Source: Oceanicola sp. S124 (GTDB lineage Bacteria; Pseudomonadota; Alphaproteobacteria; Rhodobacterales; Rhodobacteraceae). From it: DNA of 55,138 nt. The notes below the pieces were generated by a model. It ran no database searches, was not told the origin of the DNA, and saw only the letters and a list, made by a program, of their open reading frames with translations. The position numbers and the translations under genes are program-made. Below are positions 7,189-16,199 of the stretch, in pieces (the first letter of the stretch is position 1; every line of letters begins with the position of its first letter). Location: assembly GCF_000220565.1 (NCBI RefSeq), contig NZ_AFPM01000042.1, positions 1-55,138 of the forward strand, given 5' to 3'.

Positions 7189-9351
7189 TCAGTTGTTGTA
7201 ATACTTGCGCGCGTAGCCGTAGCTGGAATAGGCGCCGTAGCCATACTGGCCGTAGCGCCGCATCCCGCGGGGATTGATCTGGTTCAGGACGATACCGCTT
7301 ACCGGCGCGTTCACGCTCTCGAACATGCGCAATGCCTCGGCGACATGGGGCCGAGGCGTTCGGTTCCATTTGACCACGAAGAGGACACTGTCGCAGTTCT
7401 GCGCCAGAACCCGCGCATCGGGCACCACCAGCGCTGGAGGGGTATCGATGACGATGTGGTCGTATTGTTGGCGCATGGCGGCGATAAAGGTGGCAAAGCG
7501 CGTCGAGGCGAAGAGGTCAGCGGCATTAATCGCGGTCTTCTCGCCGATCAGGACATCTGATCCGATGGGTGGCTGTTCCGGCATCACCACATCCGAGAAC
7601 TCCGCCTCGCCGGCAATCACCGAGACCAGTCCCCTGGTCTGCTCAGCCCCCAGGTACTGACTGAAGATGCGGCGTCGGATGTCGCCCTCGATCAGCAGCA
7701 CGCGCTTACCCATGCCCGAGAGGTTCTGGGCCAGGGCCAGCGATACTGTCGTCTTACCGTCCCCAGGATAGGAGGATGTGACCATGGTCACCTGTGGTGG
7801 GTGGTCGACATCGGAAAGCAGGAGCGAAGTCCGCAGATTGCGGATTGCCTCGGCCGAGACCGAGGTCGGGCGCTCGGCCAGGTAGGCGATAGCGTCGCGC
7901 CGGCGCCGGGCTGGCAGAACCGGGATCTGTCCCATCACCTGGTACTGGGTCTCGACCTCGATTTCTCGGGCGGTGCGGAATGTATTGTTGCGTGCCTCGA
8001 AGAGCAGCAGACCGGCGGTTCCGATCAGCAGCCCGAAGATGCCGCTGATCGCCAAGATGAAGGACTTGCGGGGCTCGGAGGGATTGATCGGGATCTGAGC
8101 CTGGGACAGGATTCGGCTATCCGCCTGCTGCACACCCTGCTGGGCGGCGGTTTCTTTCAGACGAGACAGAAAATACTCGTAGAGCAGCCTGCTGGCCTCG
8201 GCCTCGCGGGAGAGCTGTTGCAGTTCGATCAGGTCCGAGCTCTGGCGTTCGAACTGTGCCGAGAGCGTTGTCTCGGACTCTTGGAGCGCCTCGAGCTGGG
8301 TTTCGGCGCGCTGGAGTTCCTGACGCGCCTGGGTAAGGATCTGTTGGAAGCGCTGGTCGAAGGCGCGGGCGCCCTCGGGTGTGCCGATCTGGTCGAGAAG
8401 TTGGGAAAGCTGCATCCGCGCGGGCACGGCGGCGGCCTTCTCAGTCGGCGTTTCGGCGGCATTCAGCCTCTCCAGCCGTAGGCGGATCTCGTCTCGGGTC
8501 AGCAGCGTCGACTGGATGCGGTCGCGCAGGTCCTTGATCTGCCGGTCCAGCGCTGCCAGGGCGTCCTCGCTTACCAGATCGGTGCTGGAGTTGAAGGCCT
8601 TGACTCGGGACTCGGCGCTTTCCAACTCTCCCTGAAGTTCGCTAACCCGGTTGGTCAACCAGGCAGTGGCCTGTTCAGTCGCTTCGAACTTTGCGTCCAG
8701 CTGGTCCTGTATGTAGAAGCGGGCGATGGCATCGGCGATGGTGGCGGATTTTTCCGGCGACTGGGTAGTGACCGCGATCTCGAAGACTAGGCTCTGCGGC
8801 ATGTTGCGAATTTGGCTCTTGCTGAGCAGCGTGTTGATCAGGCGGTCCTGGGTCCGCCGGGCTTCGCTGGCTTCGATGACAGCATTCCCTGCGACCGTCT
8901 TGGCCTGATCCTGATCCTCGCCGATCAGGTTGCCGAGGCGAGTGGAGAGCTTGCTACGCAGAGAGGGTTCGCGCAGAGCTGAGTTGAACTCGGGATCTTC
9001 TATCAAGTTTAGGGCGTTAACCACCTTTCCCAGAAGGTTGCGGCTGCGCAGCACCTCAACCTCGGAATAGATGGTCGTGGAATCGGTACCCAAGCCAGCC
9101 ATGACGCTGTCTAGGTCCAGCACCTGAGCCTCGCGGTTCTCGAGCATGACCACGGCCTTGGCGGTATAGAGCGGTACCGCGATGCGATAGACGTAGAAGG
9201 CGCCTAGGAAGAAGGCAACCAGAGTAGCAACCAACAGTAGCCATTTCCCACGCCAGGCTATGCCGAACAGGGAGCTGAGATCGATGACGCGCTCGTCTTC
9301 GGCGGGCAGGCTACGGCCGGGAGTGCCGAAGTGCGGGTTGGACTGGTTCAT
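7189..9351 (-). CDS. Wzc-like polysaccharide co-polymerase / tyrosine autokinase
   Basis: Inner-membrane PCP-2a protein that sets chain length, contacts the Wza-like channel and phosphorylates itself on tyrosine. The 720-residue protein has a Wzz domain between two membrane helices (about 37-56 and 432-452), preceded at the second by the NPSEPRK proline motif. A long coiled-coil periplasmic part (about 225-400) lies between them. The cytoplasmic BY-kinase domain follows, with Walker A (SSYPGDGKTT, ~527-536), Walker A' (LLIEGDIR) and Walker B (IVIDTPP). The tail after GMRRYGQYGYGAYSS carries eight tyrosines within about 22 residues. The ATG at 9351 is preferred over a GTG twelve bases upstream because GAGGTG lies nine bases before it. 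Confidence 0.93.
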   Translation of the reverse strand: MNQSNPHFGTPGRSLPAEDERVIDLSSLFGIAWRGKWLLLVATLVAFFLGAFYVYRIAVPLYTAKAVVMLENREAQVLDLDSVMAGLGTDSTTIYSEVEVLRSRNLLGKVVNALNLIEDPEFNSALREPSLRSKLSTRLGNLIGEDQDQAKTVAGNAVIEASEARRTQDRLINTLLSKSQIRNMPQSLVFEIAVTTQSPEKSATIADAIARFYIQDQLDAKFEATEQATAWLTNRVSELQGELESAESRVKAFNSSTDLVSEDALAALDRQIKDLRDRIQSTLLTRDEIRLRLERLNAAETPTEKAAAVPARMQLSQLLDQIGTPEGARAFDQRFQQILTQARQELQRAETQLEALQESETTLSAQFERQSSDLIELQQLSREAEASRLLYEYFLSRLKETAAQQGVQQADSRILSQAQIPINPSEPRKSFILAISGIFGLLIGTAGLLLFEARNNTFRTAREIEVETQYQVMGQIPVLPARRRRDAIAYLAERPTSVSAEAIRNLRTSLLLSDVDHPPQVTMVTSSYPGDGKTTVSLALAQNLSGMGKRVLLIEGDIRRRIFSQYLGAEQTRGLVSVIAGEAEFSDVVMPEQPPIGSDVLIGEKTAINAADLFASTRFATFIAAMRQQYDHIVIDTPPALVVPDARVLAQNCDSVLFVVKWNRTPRPHVAEALRMFESVNAPVSGIVLNQINPRGMRRYGQYGYGAYSSYGYARKYYNN

Positions 9352-9569
9352 CACTGAAGGCACCTCATGCTGAATATTCCAAAGGGCAAAGTCACAATAG
9401 TTCTGTCGGTGCCAGGATCCTGCAGAGCTTTGACTGGAGAAAGGCTTTCCTGAAAGTCGATATCTTTCCGGTCAGTTGGGAACAAGCGCGCATGCGGACT
9501 TTGGCGGCTAGAACAGCTCCTGTTTCCTGATAGCGGGTCGGACTGCCTTGCCGAAAGCAGAATTCCCCC

Positions 9570-9593
9570 AGGGTGGCCGTTTCTTGCCACCCT
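9570..9593 (-). terminator. hairpin downstream of the polymerase gene
   Basis: AGGGTGGC and GCCACCCT form a perfect 8-bp stem with an eight-base loop, just beyond the stop of the leftward polymerase gene. No clear T-run follows, so it may attenuate rather than end transcription before the kinase gene. The remaining bases between 9352 and 9601 contain no gene and probably the kinase promoter. Confidence 0.45.
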
Positions 9594-9601
9594 TCTGGGC
9601 C

Positions 9602-11056
9602 TCACTCCGCCGGGCTGGGTGCCCTATGGGACGGTGGGGAGATTCCCGAGGGCGGAGCCTTCCAGACCAGCCGGTTTCGGCGGGAGAACATCATGACGGC
9701 ATAGGCCAAGAAGCCCGAGGCGAACATCGGTGCCACGCCGTTCAGCGCGCCGCGCATGATGATCAGGATGAAGCCGGCGAGGATCGCGTAGAGGAAGAAG
9801 GCTGACATCTCGGTGTCGCGGCGGCTCAGCCGGGCGCCACGCAGTTCGATGCGGTTGACAGCGTAGCCGAGGATACAGAACAGCACCAGCGGCCCGAGCA
9901 GCCCGAAGGCCATGAGGGCCTCGGCCGGCAGCGGACTGGACACATTGGTGTACCAAGCGTTCATGCCGGTCGAGACGATGTCGCCGGTATCGATCGGCTT
10001 GCTAGGCCAGAGCGCGCGGGGAATGAAGAACAGCACCACCCCCAGGAAGTTGTTGCCCCATCTCAGTCCGCCAATACCGCGGTCGAGGAACTCGATGGTC
10101 TGGGCGATCCAGACGAAGCCGTCGAAATCCACCCGCAGCATATAGGCGACGAGGATGGTACGGTCGAAGCGACCGGTGATGTTCTGCAGGATCTGCGACA
10201 GGGGAACGTTCTCGTCCGCCAAAGCCTTGATGGCCGGGAAGACCAGCAGCAGGACGGCGACCCCGGCGAGGAAGACCAGCGCCTTGGTGCGAGGGCGGGT
10301 GAGGTCTAGGTAGCAGCAGCCGATGGCGATGAGGATGCCGAAGAGCACGAAACGCGGTAGCGCAGGGAGGTAGTTGATGACCAGAAAAAAGGGCAGGAAG
10401 ACTAGCGCCGCCCACAGGTTCTGCCGACGCAGGGCAGGGCTCTGGGCGAAGCGGCTGATATAGATCATCATCACGAGGGCCAGCAGGCTGGTCGAGCGGC
10501 TGATGAATGTGAACTGTTCCCTCATGCCGCCGAAGTTGCGCTCCCCAAAACGGCTGGTCAGCAGCGCCGAGGGGCCGGCGGCGAGGGCGATCAGGATGGC
10601 GGCCAGGGCAATGCCCCAGGCCCATCGGGAATAGAAGCGCACCTCGGGGATGTTGTGCAGCGACGGCAGGGTCTTGCCCGGCCGCGCCGGCAGGCCCCGG
10701 GCCTGCGACAGGCTGATGCCGAGCATGTAGAAGAACTGCGAGGCCGCGCAGAGCCCGTAGGCCATGGCGGTGTAGTTGGCGTTGAGCGGGATGAACCAAG
10801 GGTAGATCCCGATCGTGTACTGCAGTCGGGTCGGCACCGCCATGAAGACGAAGAAGAAGAAGCAGACCAGGAAGTCGACCCCGCCGCGGCGCGGGCTGGA
10901 GATCGCCGCCAGCATCGCCAGTCCGGCCGACAGCACGTAGAAGGACGAGACGAAATCCGTATAGGCGGAGGAGCGCAGAAAGACCGAGGCCACCATGATG
11001 ATGGCGGCGCAGAGCATCGCGATGCCGTGGAAGACTCTGGGCAAGACTGCAGCCAT
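9602..11056 (-). CDS. Wzy-like polysaccharide polymerase
   Basis: A 484-residue integral membrane protein with roughly ten to twelve hydrophobic helices and a large polar loop in the last third (around SKPIDTGDIVSTGMNAWYTNVSS). This is the layout of O-antigen/EPS polymerases that join undecaprenyl-linked repeat units in the periplasm. The FFIPRALWPSKP segment followed by a loop and a glycine-rich helix (EALMAFGLLGPLVLF) fits the oligosaccharide repeat-unit polymerase family. Sequence conservation in this family is low, so the call rests on topology and its place between kinase and flippase genes. A ligase-like (WaaL-type) membrane protein is the alternative. Confidence 0.8.
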   Translation of the reverse strand: MAAVLPRVFHGIAMLCAAIIMVASVFLRSSAYTDFVSSFYVLSAGLAMLAAISSPRRGGVDFLVCFFFFVFMAVPTRLQYTIGIYPWFIPLNANYTAMAYGLCAASQFFYMLGISLSQARGLPARPGKTLPSLHNIPEVRFYSRWAWGIALAAILIALAAGPSALLTSRFGERNFGGMREQFTFISRSTSLLALVMMIYISRFAQSPALRRQNLWAALVFLPFFLVINYLPALPRFVLFGILIAIGCCYLDLTRPRTKALVFLAGVAVLLLVFPAIKALADENVPLSQILQNITGRFDRTILVAYMLRVDFDGFVWIAQTIEFLDRGIGGLRWGNNFLGVVLFFIPRALWPSKPIDTGDIVSTGMNAWYTNVSSPLPAEALMAFGLLGPLVLFCILGYAVNRIELRGARLSRRDTEMSAFFLYAILAGFILIIMRGALNGVAPMFASGFLAYAVMMFSRRNRLVWKAPPSGISPPSHRAPSPAE

Positions 11057-11153
11057 GATGCGGCACTTTCTCCGATATCAGAGCCTGCCCGGCTCTGATC
11101 CGGAAACTAGTCTCTCCGCGTCCCGGGGTCGAGGCGCTTCTGACCCCGGCAGC

Positions 11154-13271
11154 TCAGGCCGGGGTGGTTGCCGCATAGATTGGCAGCCAGTCGGTGCCAG
11201 AGACATTGCCATTGCCCGTGATCGCCCGCCGCCAGCCGGTCAGCAGCCGGCCGCTGCCGTCCGGGCTCATGGCAGTGCCCGAGGAGTTGCGGACGAACAT
11301 CCCCTTCAACCAGTAGCCGCCGGTCGGCACCGAGGGCATGCTCTGCGGGACGCTCCGAACCTGGCCCCACGTGGCGCTGCCGGTGTCGGCATCGCAGTCG
11401 ATCAGTTGCCAGTTCTCGCTGGCGGGCATGGGCACACCGATGCCCCGGTTCTCGGTCGAGAAGCCATCCGAGACGCATTGTCCGTACTGGTAGTTCGCCT
11501 CGGCGCTCCAGCGCAGCGCGCCGCCGCTGTTCTCGATCCGGCTGACGTTCATCACGTGGCAGCCGGCGATGGAATAGCCGAGGCATCCCGGCAGGTTGAA
11601 GGCCGTCATGGCCGATTCCGAACTCCAGCTGCCGTCGTTCGCATGGGCGGCATTGGCGTAGAAGCGGTCGCCGTCCAGCACCAGGTTACGGAACTGCACA
11701 TCGAGGATCCGGTTGCCGCCGCTGCCGCCCAGATCGAAGATCGAGCCACCGCCGGACCAGATGAAGTGACTGTCGCTGATCTTGCATTGCCGGAAGCCGG
11801 CATCGCTGCTGGCACGGAAGAAGAAGCGGAAGCCGCGGAAGCCCATCAGGATGTTGTTGGACCAGGACAGAGTGCGGGTGCCCGAATAGAAGCGCACGTA
11901 GGGCATCAGCGACAGCTCGGTGACCGCAGGGTCGTGATAGCCGGTGTCGTCGAATAACAACCCCTCCCCCCAGTCACTGTAGTTGGCGACCGCCTGGCGG
12001 GTGCGCAGGAACTGATTGTCTGAGATGTTCAACCCCCAGGCACCGGCCTTGGGGGCATCTGCACCGATACCGAAGACATTGCCAGCCAGGGGTACGATAC
12101 CGCCGGAGGGATCCGGTTCGCCGGGATTGGCGGGCAGGTCCGGGCCACCGCTCGGGGCGGCGTTGTTGACGTGGATCCAGTAGTTGTTGTCACCGTCGTT
12201 GTTGATCATCCGCACGTTGAGGCAGTCGTTGATCACGTTGCCGGTCACCGACAGGCCGAGGACGGTGCCATTGCCCTCCTCGAAGCTGGAATCGTAGCCG
12301 CTGCGCACGAAGTGGGTGCGGATCCGTTCGCCCGTGTTCTTGCTTACCAGCAGGTTGCGCACTCCCAGGGCATTGATGCCCTGGCAGTCGACGAAGTGGT
12401 TGCCCTGCACGATGTGCTCGCGCGAAACCGAGGTCGCCGACTCCGTCGTGTGCAGCGAGATCGCATCGTCTCCGAGGTGTTCGAAGACATTGCCCTCGAA
12501 ACGGGTCTGCTGGGTGCCTGAGATGTTCACCCCGCCGCGGGCGCATTCGTGGATCGTCGTGCCGATCATTCGGAACGAGCGCGCGTTGCCAAACTTCACC
12601 GCGCCCTTCTGGGAGGAGCCGATGCGGCAGTCCTGGATCTCGACATCGCCGGCCGACGGGATGTGCAGCAGCCAGCGATCCTGTTCAGACTGCATGTTGT
12701 TGTCTTCCCAGGCGCCGGTGATCTGCAAATTTCGTATGGTGATGTTGAGCGCCTCCCCCGGCGTGCCGCCGATCACCGAGATGTCGTCAATGCTGGTCTT
12801 CAGGCCTGCCGTATTGCCGCGACCAAGTAGGGCGAAATCTCCCAACCAGCCGTCGGTCGAGAGCGTCGAGCCGACATAGGCGGTGCCCGACCAGATCAGC
12901 GAGCCGCCTCCGGCTGACTGGATGGCCTCAAGCGCGAGGGTCAGCACCTCGGCGTCATCAGTCACCCCGTCCAGGGCTGGATTGAAGGCCTCCAGGGCGA
13001 ACTGTGGGAATTCCGCGCCGAAGCCGTTGATCGGCTGGACATAGAGCTTCACGCCGCTTGCCGTTGTCAAATGATGATCAGCGGCCAACTGTGGCGCCTC
13101 CAGGTAGGAGAAGTCGCCAGCCCGCCACAGGGTACCCTCGCCGAAGGCCGGAACACTGCTGTTGACCATGGACTGAACGGATTGGAATTCGCACAGGAAC
13201 GCCCCATCCAACATGCGGGTGGAGGGTAGGTATTTGGTAAACCCGGCGGCAGGCGGATAAATGATCGGCAT
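11154..13271 (-). CDS. tailspike-like right-handed beta-helix protein (putative polysaccharide lyase/hydrolase)
   Basis: A 705-residue protein dominated by pectate-lyase-type parallel beta-helix rungs (repeated xNxI/VxGN, GNxF, ISDNxF turns from about residue 150 to 600), consistent with binding or cutting a long polysaccharide. The N terminus has no signal peptide. Instead it shows an adaptor-like head with GTLWRAGDFSYLEA and DHHLTTASGVKLYVQP, a motif frequent at the start of phage tailspikes and capsule depolymerases. It is the first gene of a leftward block that continues to the polymerase and kinase, so it probably trims or processes the polymer made here. Secretion would need a non-Sec route. 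Epimerase, lyase or hydrolase chemistry cannot be told apart by eye. Confidence 0.75.
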   Translation of the reverse strand: MPIIYPPAAGFTKYLPSTRMLDGAFLCEFQSVQSMVNSSVPAFGEGTLWRAGDFSYLEAPQLAADHHLTTASGVKLYVQPINGFGAEFPQFALEAFNPALDGVTDDAEVLTLALEAIQSAGGGSLIWSGTAYVGSTLSTDGWLGDFALLGRGNTAGLKTSIDDISVIGGTPGEALNITIRNLQITGAWEDNNMQSEQDRWLLHIPSAGDVEIQDCRIGSSQKGAVKFGNARSFRMIGTTIHECARGGVNISGTQQTRFEGNVFEHLGDDAISLHTTESATSVSREHIVQGNHFVDCQGINALGVRNLLVSKNTGERIRTHFVRSGYDSSFEEGNGTVLGLSVTGNVINDCLNVRMINNDGDNNYWIHVNNAAPSGGPDLPANPGEPDPSGGIVPLAGNVFGIGADAPKAGAWGLNISDNQFLRTRQAVANYSDWGEGLLFDDTGYHDPAVTELSLMPYVRFYSGTRTLSWSNNILMGFRGFRFFFRASSDAGFRQCKISDSHFIWSGGGSIFDLGGSGGNRILDVQFRNLVLDGDRFYANAAHANDGSWSSESAMTAFNLPGCLGYSIAGCHVMNVSRIENSGGALRWSAEANYQYGQCVSDGFSTENRGIGVPMPASENWQLIDCDADTGSATWGQVRSVPQSMPSVPTGGYWLKGMFVRNSSGTAMSPDGSGRLLTGWRRAITGNGNVSGTDWLPIYAATTPA

Positions 13272-13570
13272 GTTCTGGATGTCCTGGTGTGGAATGGGCT
13301 TCCGGTGCGAAGTAGGGCCCCTGTTGATCGACGTGAAACCATAGTTTCATTTCTGTTAAGAGCCGTTCTAGGCAGCGTGCGCTGGCCCGTCGCTGCCGCA
13401 TGCACGCGCAGCCCGAGACCAATTCCGCACAAAACTGGCGACAGACAGGAGGGTGTCTTGACGCTCGTCGCGGCAGATGGCTCAACTGCGTCTGTCAGCA
13501 TGCCCCCTGCTGGGCAGCGACGTGTATTTCGAGTAGATCAACCGTATTTCAATCAAGGAGATAGCGCCGC
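13272..13570. promoter_or_regulatory. divergent promoter region between beta-helix and glycosyltransferase genes
   Basis: About 300 bases serving two outward-facing transcription units. It holds a perfect dyad, TGAAAC-CATA-GTTTCA (13334-13349), a candidate operator. The rightward gene has AAGGAG at 13556-13561. No gene is visible inside. Confidence 0.5.
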
Positions 13571-14779
13571 ATGCGGCTTGCCTATTCCCCTGCCGATCTG
13601 GATGTCGGCATCGTCCATGACTGGATGCCCGTCGTCGCCGGCGCTGAGCGTGTCGTTGAACAGATGGCTGCCGTTTTTCCCAGGTCGCGAATCTACACCC
13701 TCTTCGATTTCCTGTCCGAGGATGAGCGGCGTGCCCTGGTCGGGAATCGCCCGGTCGAGGTCAGCCGGCTCAATAGGTTGCCCGGCGTGCAGCGCTATTA
13801 TCGCTACCTGCTGCTGCAATGCACCCGCGCGATCGAGGAATTCGACGTGACCGGACATGACGTGGTGCTCTCCTCCTCGGCGGCCCTGGCAAAGGGGGTG
13901 ATTACCTCTCCCGACCAGTTGCACGTGGCCTATGTCCACAGTCCGGCGCGCTACGCTTGGGACTTGACCCACGAGTACATCAACGAGCTGGACGGCTTCG
14001 CGGCCGGGCTGAAACGCCGCGCAGCGCGGGCGATGATGCACCGCTTCCGCATGTGGGACATGCGCACTGTCGCCCAGGTCGACCAGTACGTGGCCAATTC
14101 CGAGTTCATCGCCCGCCGGATCTGGAAGACCTGGCGCCGCGAGGCGCAGGTGATCTATCCGCCGGTCGACACCTCGGCCTTCGACCTTGGCACGGCGCCA
14201 AAGGAAGACTTCTACTTCACCGCCTCGCGGATGGTGCCCTACAAGCGCATCCCGCTGATCGTCGAGGCCTTCAGCCAGCGCCCGCACCTGCGCCTGGTGG
14301 TCTCGGGCGATGGTCCCGAGATGGAGAAGGTGAAGGCCGCCGCCGGGCCCAATGTTACCCTGCTGGGCCATGCACCCTTCGACGTGATGCGCGATCACAT
14401 GCAGCGCGCCCGAGGTTTCGTCTTCGCCGCCCGCGAGGATTTCGGCATCGTTCCGGTCGAGGCCCAGGCCTGCGGCACCCCGGTGATCGCGCTTGGCCAT
14501 GCCGGCACCGCCGAGACCGTGCGCGACCTGTCGATGGACGATCCCACCGGAGTCTGGTTCCATGACCAGACCGTCGAGGAGCTGGGCGCCGCCATCGACC
14601 GGATGGAGAACAACCTCGACGCCTTCACCCTCGAAGCCTGCCGCGCAAATGCGATGCGCTTCACCGTCGAACGCTTCCGCAAGGAGCTGGCCGAACATGT
14701 CGGTGCCAGCCTGAACGGGCAGCGCCAGTCGGCGGTGCCCGAGCGCAGCTGGTCCCTGCCCGCCTCCGTCCGCGCCTGA
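13571..14779 (+). CDS. GT4-family glycosyltransferase
   Basis: A 402-residue cytoplasmic retaining glycosyltransferase of the GT-B fold that adds one sugar to the lipid-linked repeat unit. The N-terminal domain carries VGIVHDWMPVVAGAERVVEQM (the glycine-rich acceptor loop). The C-terminal nucleotide-sugar domain has FTASRMVPYKRIPLIVEAF, LVVSGDGPEMEK and the E-x7-E active-site motif in REDFGIVPVEAQACGTPVIA. The start follows AAGGAG with ten bases spacing. The flippase and a sulfotransferase follow in the same direction with gaps of 53 and 38 bases, so the three form an operon. Confidence 0.9.
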   Translation: MRLAYSPADLDVGIVHDWMPVVAGAERVVEQMAAVFPRSRIYTLFDFLSEDERRALVGNRPVEVSRLNRLPGVQRYYRYLLLQCTRAIEEFDVTGHDVVLSSSAALAKGVITSPDQLHVAYVHSPARYAWDLTHEYINELDGFAAGLKRRAARAMMHRFRMWDMRTVAQVDQYVANSEFIARRIWKTWRREAQVIYPPVDTSAFDLGTAPKEDFYFTASRMVPYKRIPLIVEAFSQRPHLRLVVSGDGPEMEKVKAAAGPNVTLLGHAPFDVMRDHMQRARGFVFAAREDFGIVPVEAQACGTPVIALGHAGTAETVRDLSMDDPTGVWFHDQTVEELGAAIDRMENNLDAFTLEACRANAMRFTVERFRKELAEHVGASLNGQRQSAVPERSWSLPASVRA

Positions 14780-14832
14780 ATGCGGACTTGGGTGCGCGCC
14801 CTCCCCTCTCTCTGGTCATCGGAAGAGATGTC

Positions 14833-16161
14833 ATGAAAGTCAAAACTTCCCGCATCCTCAAGCGCCTCATGGGGATCGCGGGCATGCGCCTGCTGGCCTT
14901 CGCACTCGCCTTCGTGCAGGCCGTGGTCGTCGCCCGGGTCTTCGGGGCAGAGGTCTTCGGGATCTATTCCTTCGCCATCTCGGTGATCACCCTGATCGGG
15001 CTGGTGGTCAGCTTCGGGCTGGACCAGTACATCATGCGCGAACTGGCGGCCCGGGGGCTGGACGTGGCGGCCCGGGATGCCGGCTTCCGGCGCATCCTGC
15101 GCCTGGCCCTGTCGCTGGTGGTGCCGCTCAGCCTGGCGACCACCCTGCTCGGCATCGCCGCCTTCTGGCTGCGCGGCGCGGGCGGGCTCTACAGCATCCC
15201 GCTCGGCATGGTCACGGCCACCTTCGGACTGCTGATGCTGCGCAAGTTCCTCGAGGCCCTGGCCCTGGGGTTGAAACAGCCGGTGCTGTCCTTCGTCGGC
15301 AGCAAGATCGTCTTTCCGCTGGCCATGATCGCCGGGGCCGGGCTGGTCTGGCTCACCGGCGGCGCGCGCAGCGATCTGGCAATCTCGCTGGTCTACGGCG
15401 CGGCGATGCTGTTGTCGCTCTGTGCCATCGCCCTGGTGCTGCGCCGCCCACTGGCGGCCCTGCTGCGCGGTGGCGACCCGGTGCCGCCCTCGCCCTTCGA
15501 CCGCCGTGCCACCCTGGTGGCGGGCTATCACCTGGTGCTGGTGCTTTCGGGGACGATGATCGCCAACCACATGGATGCGATCATGATCGCCACCATGTCG
15601 ACACCGGTCGAGGCCGCCTATGCCCGGATCGCCTGGCGCTTGGCCGAGGGGGTCACCACACTGCAGCTCATCGCCATGCTGCAATACAAGCCCCTGATCG
15701 CCGAGGCCCATGGCACCGGCGACCGCGACGCCCTGGGCCAGCACATCCGCACCCTGACCTGGATCCTCAGCCTGTCGGGCATCGCCCTTTTCATCTTCGT
15801 CGAGCTTACGGCGGACTGGCTGGTGCTGCTCTTCGGCAGCGATTTCGCCGGTGCGGCGATGACCCTGCGCGCCTATGCCGTCGGATGCCTGGCGGTGATG
15901 CTCTCGGGATCGGGGGTGGTGCTGCTGACCATGACCGGGAACGAGCGCGCGGCCTCGCGGATCCTGTGGATCTCGCTGGTGCTCAACATCGTGCTCAACC
16001 TGGCGCTGATTCCCTTCCTCGGCGCTCTCGGCGCGGGGATCGCCACCGCCCTCAGCCAGTGTCTGCTTGCTATTTTGACAACACGGGCCTGTCGCCGGTC
16101 CATCGGATTTGATCCCAGCTTTCTGACCTTGCTGCGCCAGAGGCGCAGTGGGACAAGCTGA
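14833..16161 (+). CDS. Wzx-like polysaccharide flippase (MOP superfamily)
   Basis: A 442-residue membrane protein with about twelve to fourteen hydrophobic helices, expected to move undecaprenyl-linked repeat units from the cytoplasmic to the periplasmic face. The N terminus (GMRLLAFALAFVQAVVVARVFGAEVFGIYSFAISV) is typical of the Polysacc_synt family, and the late LGALGAGIATALSQCLLAIL helix fits the C-terminal half. The ATG at 14833 is chosen because it follows GGAAGAG and starts just before the first amphipathic helix. It is in an operon with the preceding glycosyltransferase. Confidence 0.9.
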   Translation: MKVKTSRILKRLMGIAGMRLLAFALAFVQAVVVARVFGAEVFGIYSFAISVITLIGLVVSFGLDQYIMRELAARGLDVAARDAGFRRILRLALSLVVPLSLATTLLGIAAFWLRGAGGLYSIPLGMVTATFGLLMLRKFLEALALGLKQPVLSFVGSKIVFPLAMIAGAGLVWLTGGARSDLAISLVYGAAMLLSLCAIALVLRRPLAALLRGGDPVPPSPFDRRATLVAGYHLVLVLSGTMIANHMDAIMIATMSTPVEAAYARIAWRLAEGVTTLQLIAMLQYKPLIAEAHGTGDRDALGQHIRTLTWILSLSGIALFIFVELTADWLVLLFGSDFAGAAMTLRAYAVGCLAVMLSGSGVVLLTMTGNERAASRILWISLVLNIVLNLALIPFLGALGAGIATALSQCLLAILTTRACRRSIGFDPSFLTLLRQRRSGTS

Positions 16162-16199
16162 GAGACGGTCTTTGTGCGCAATTCATAGAAAGAGAAACC

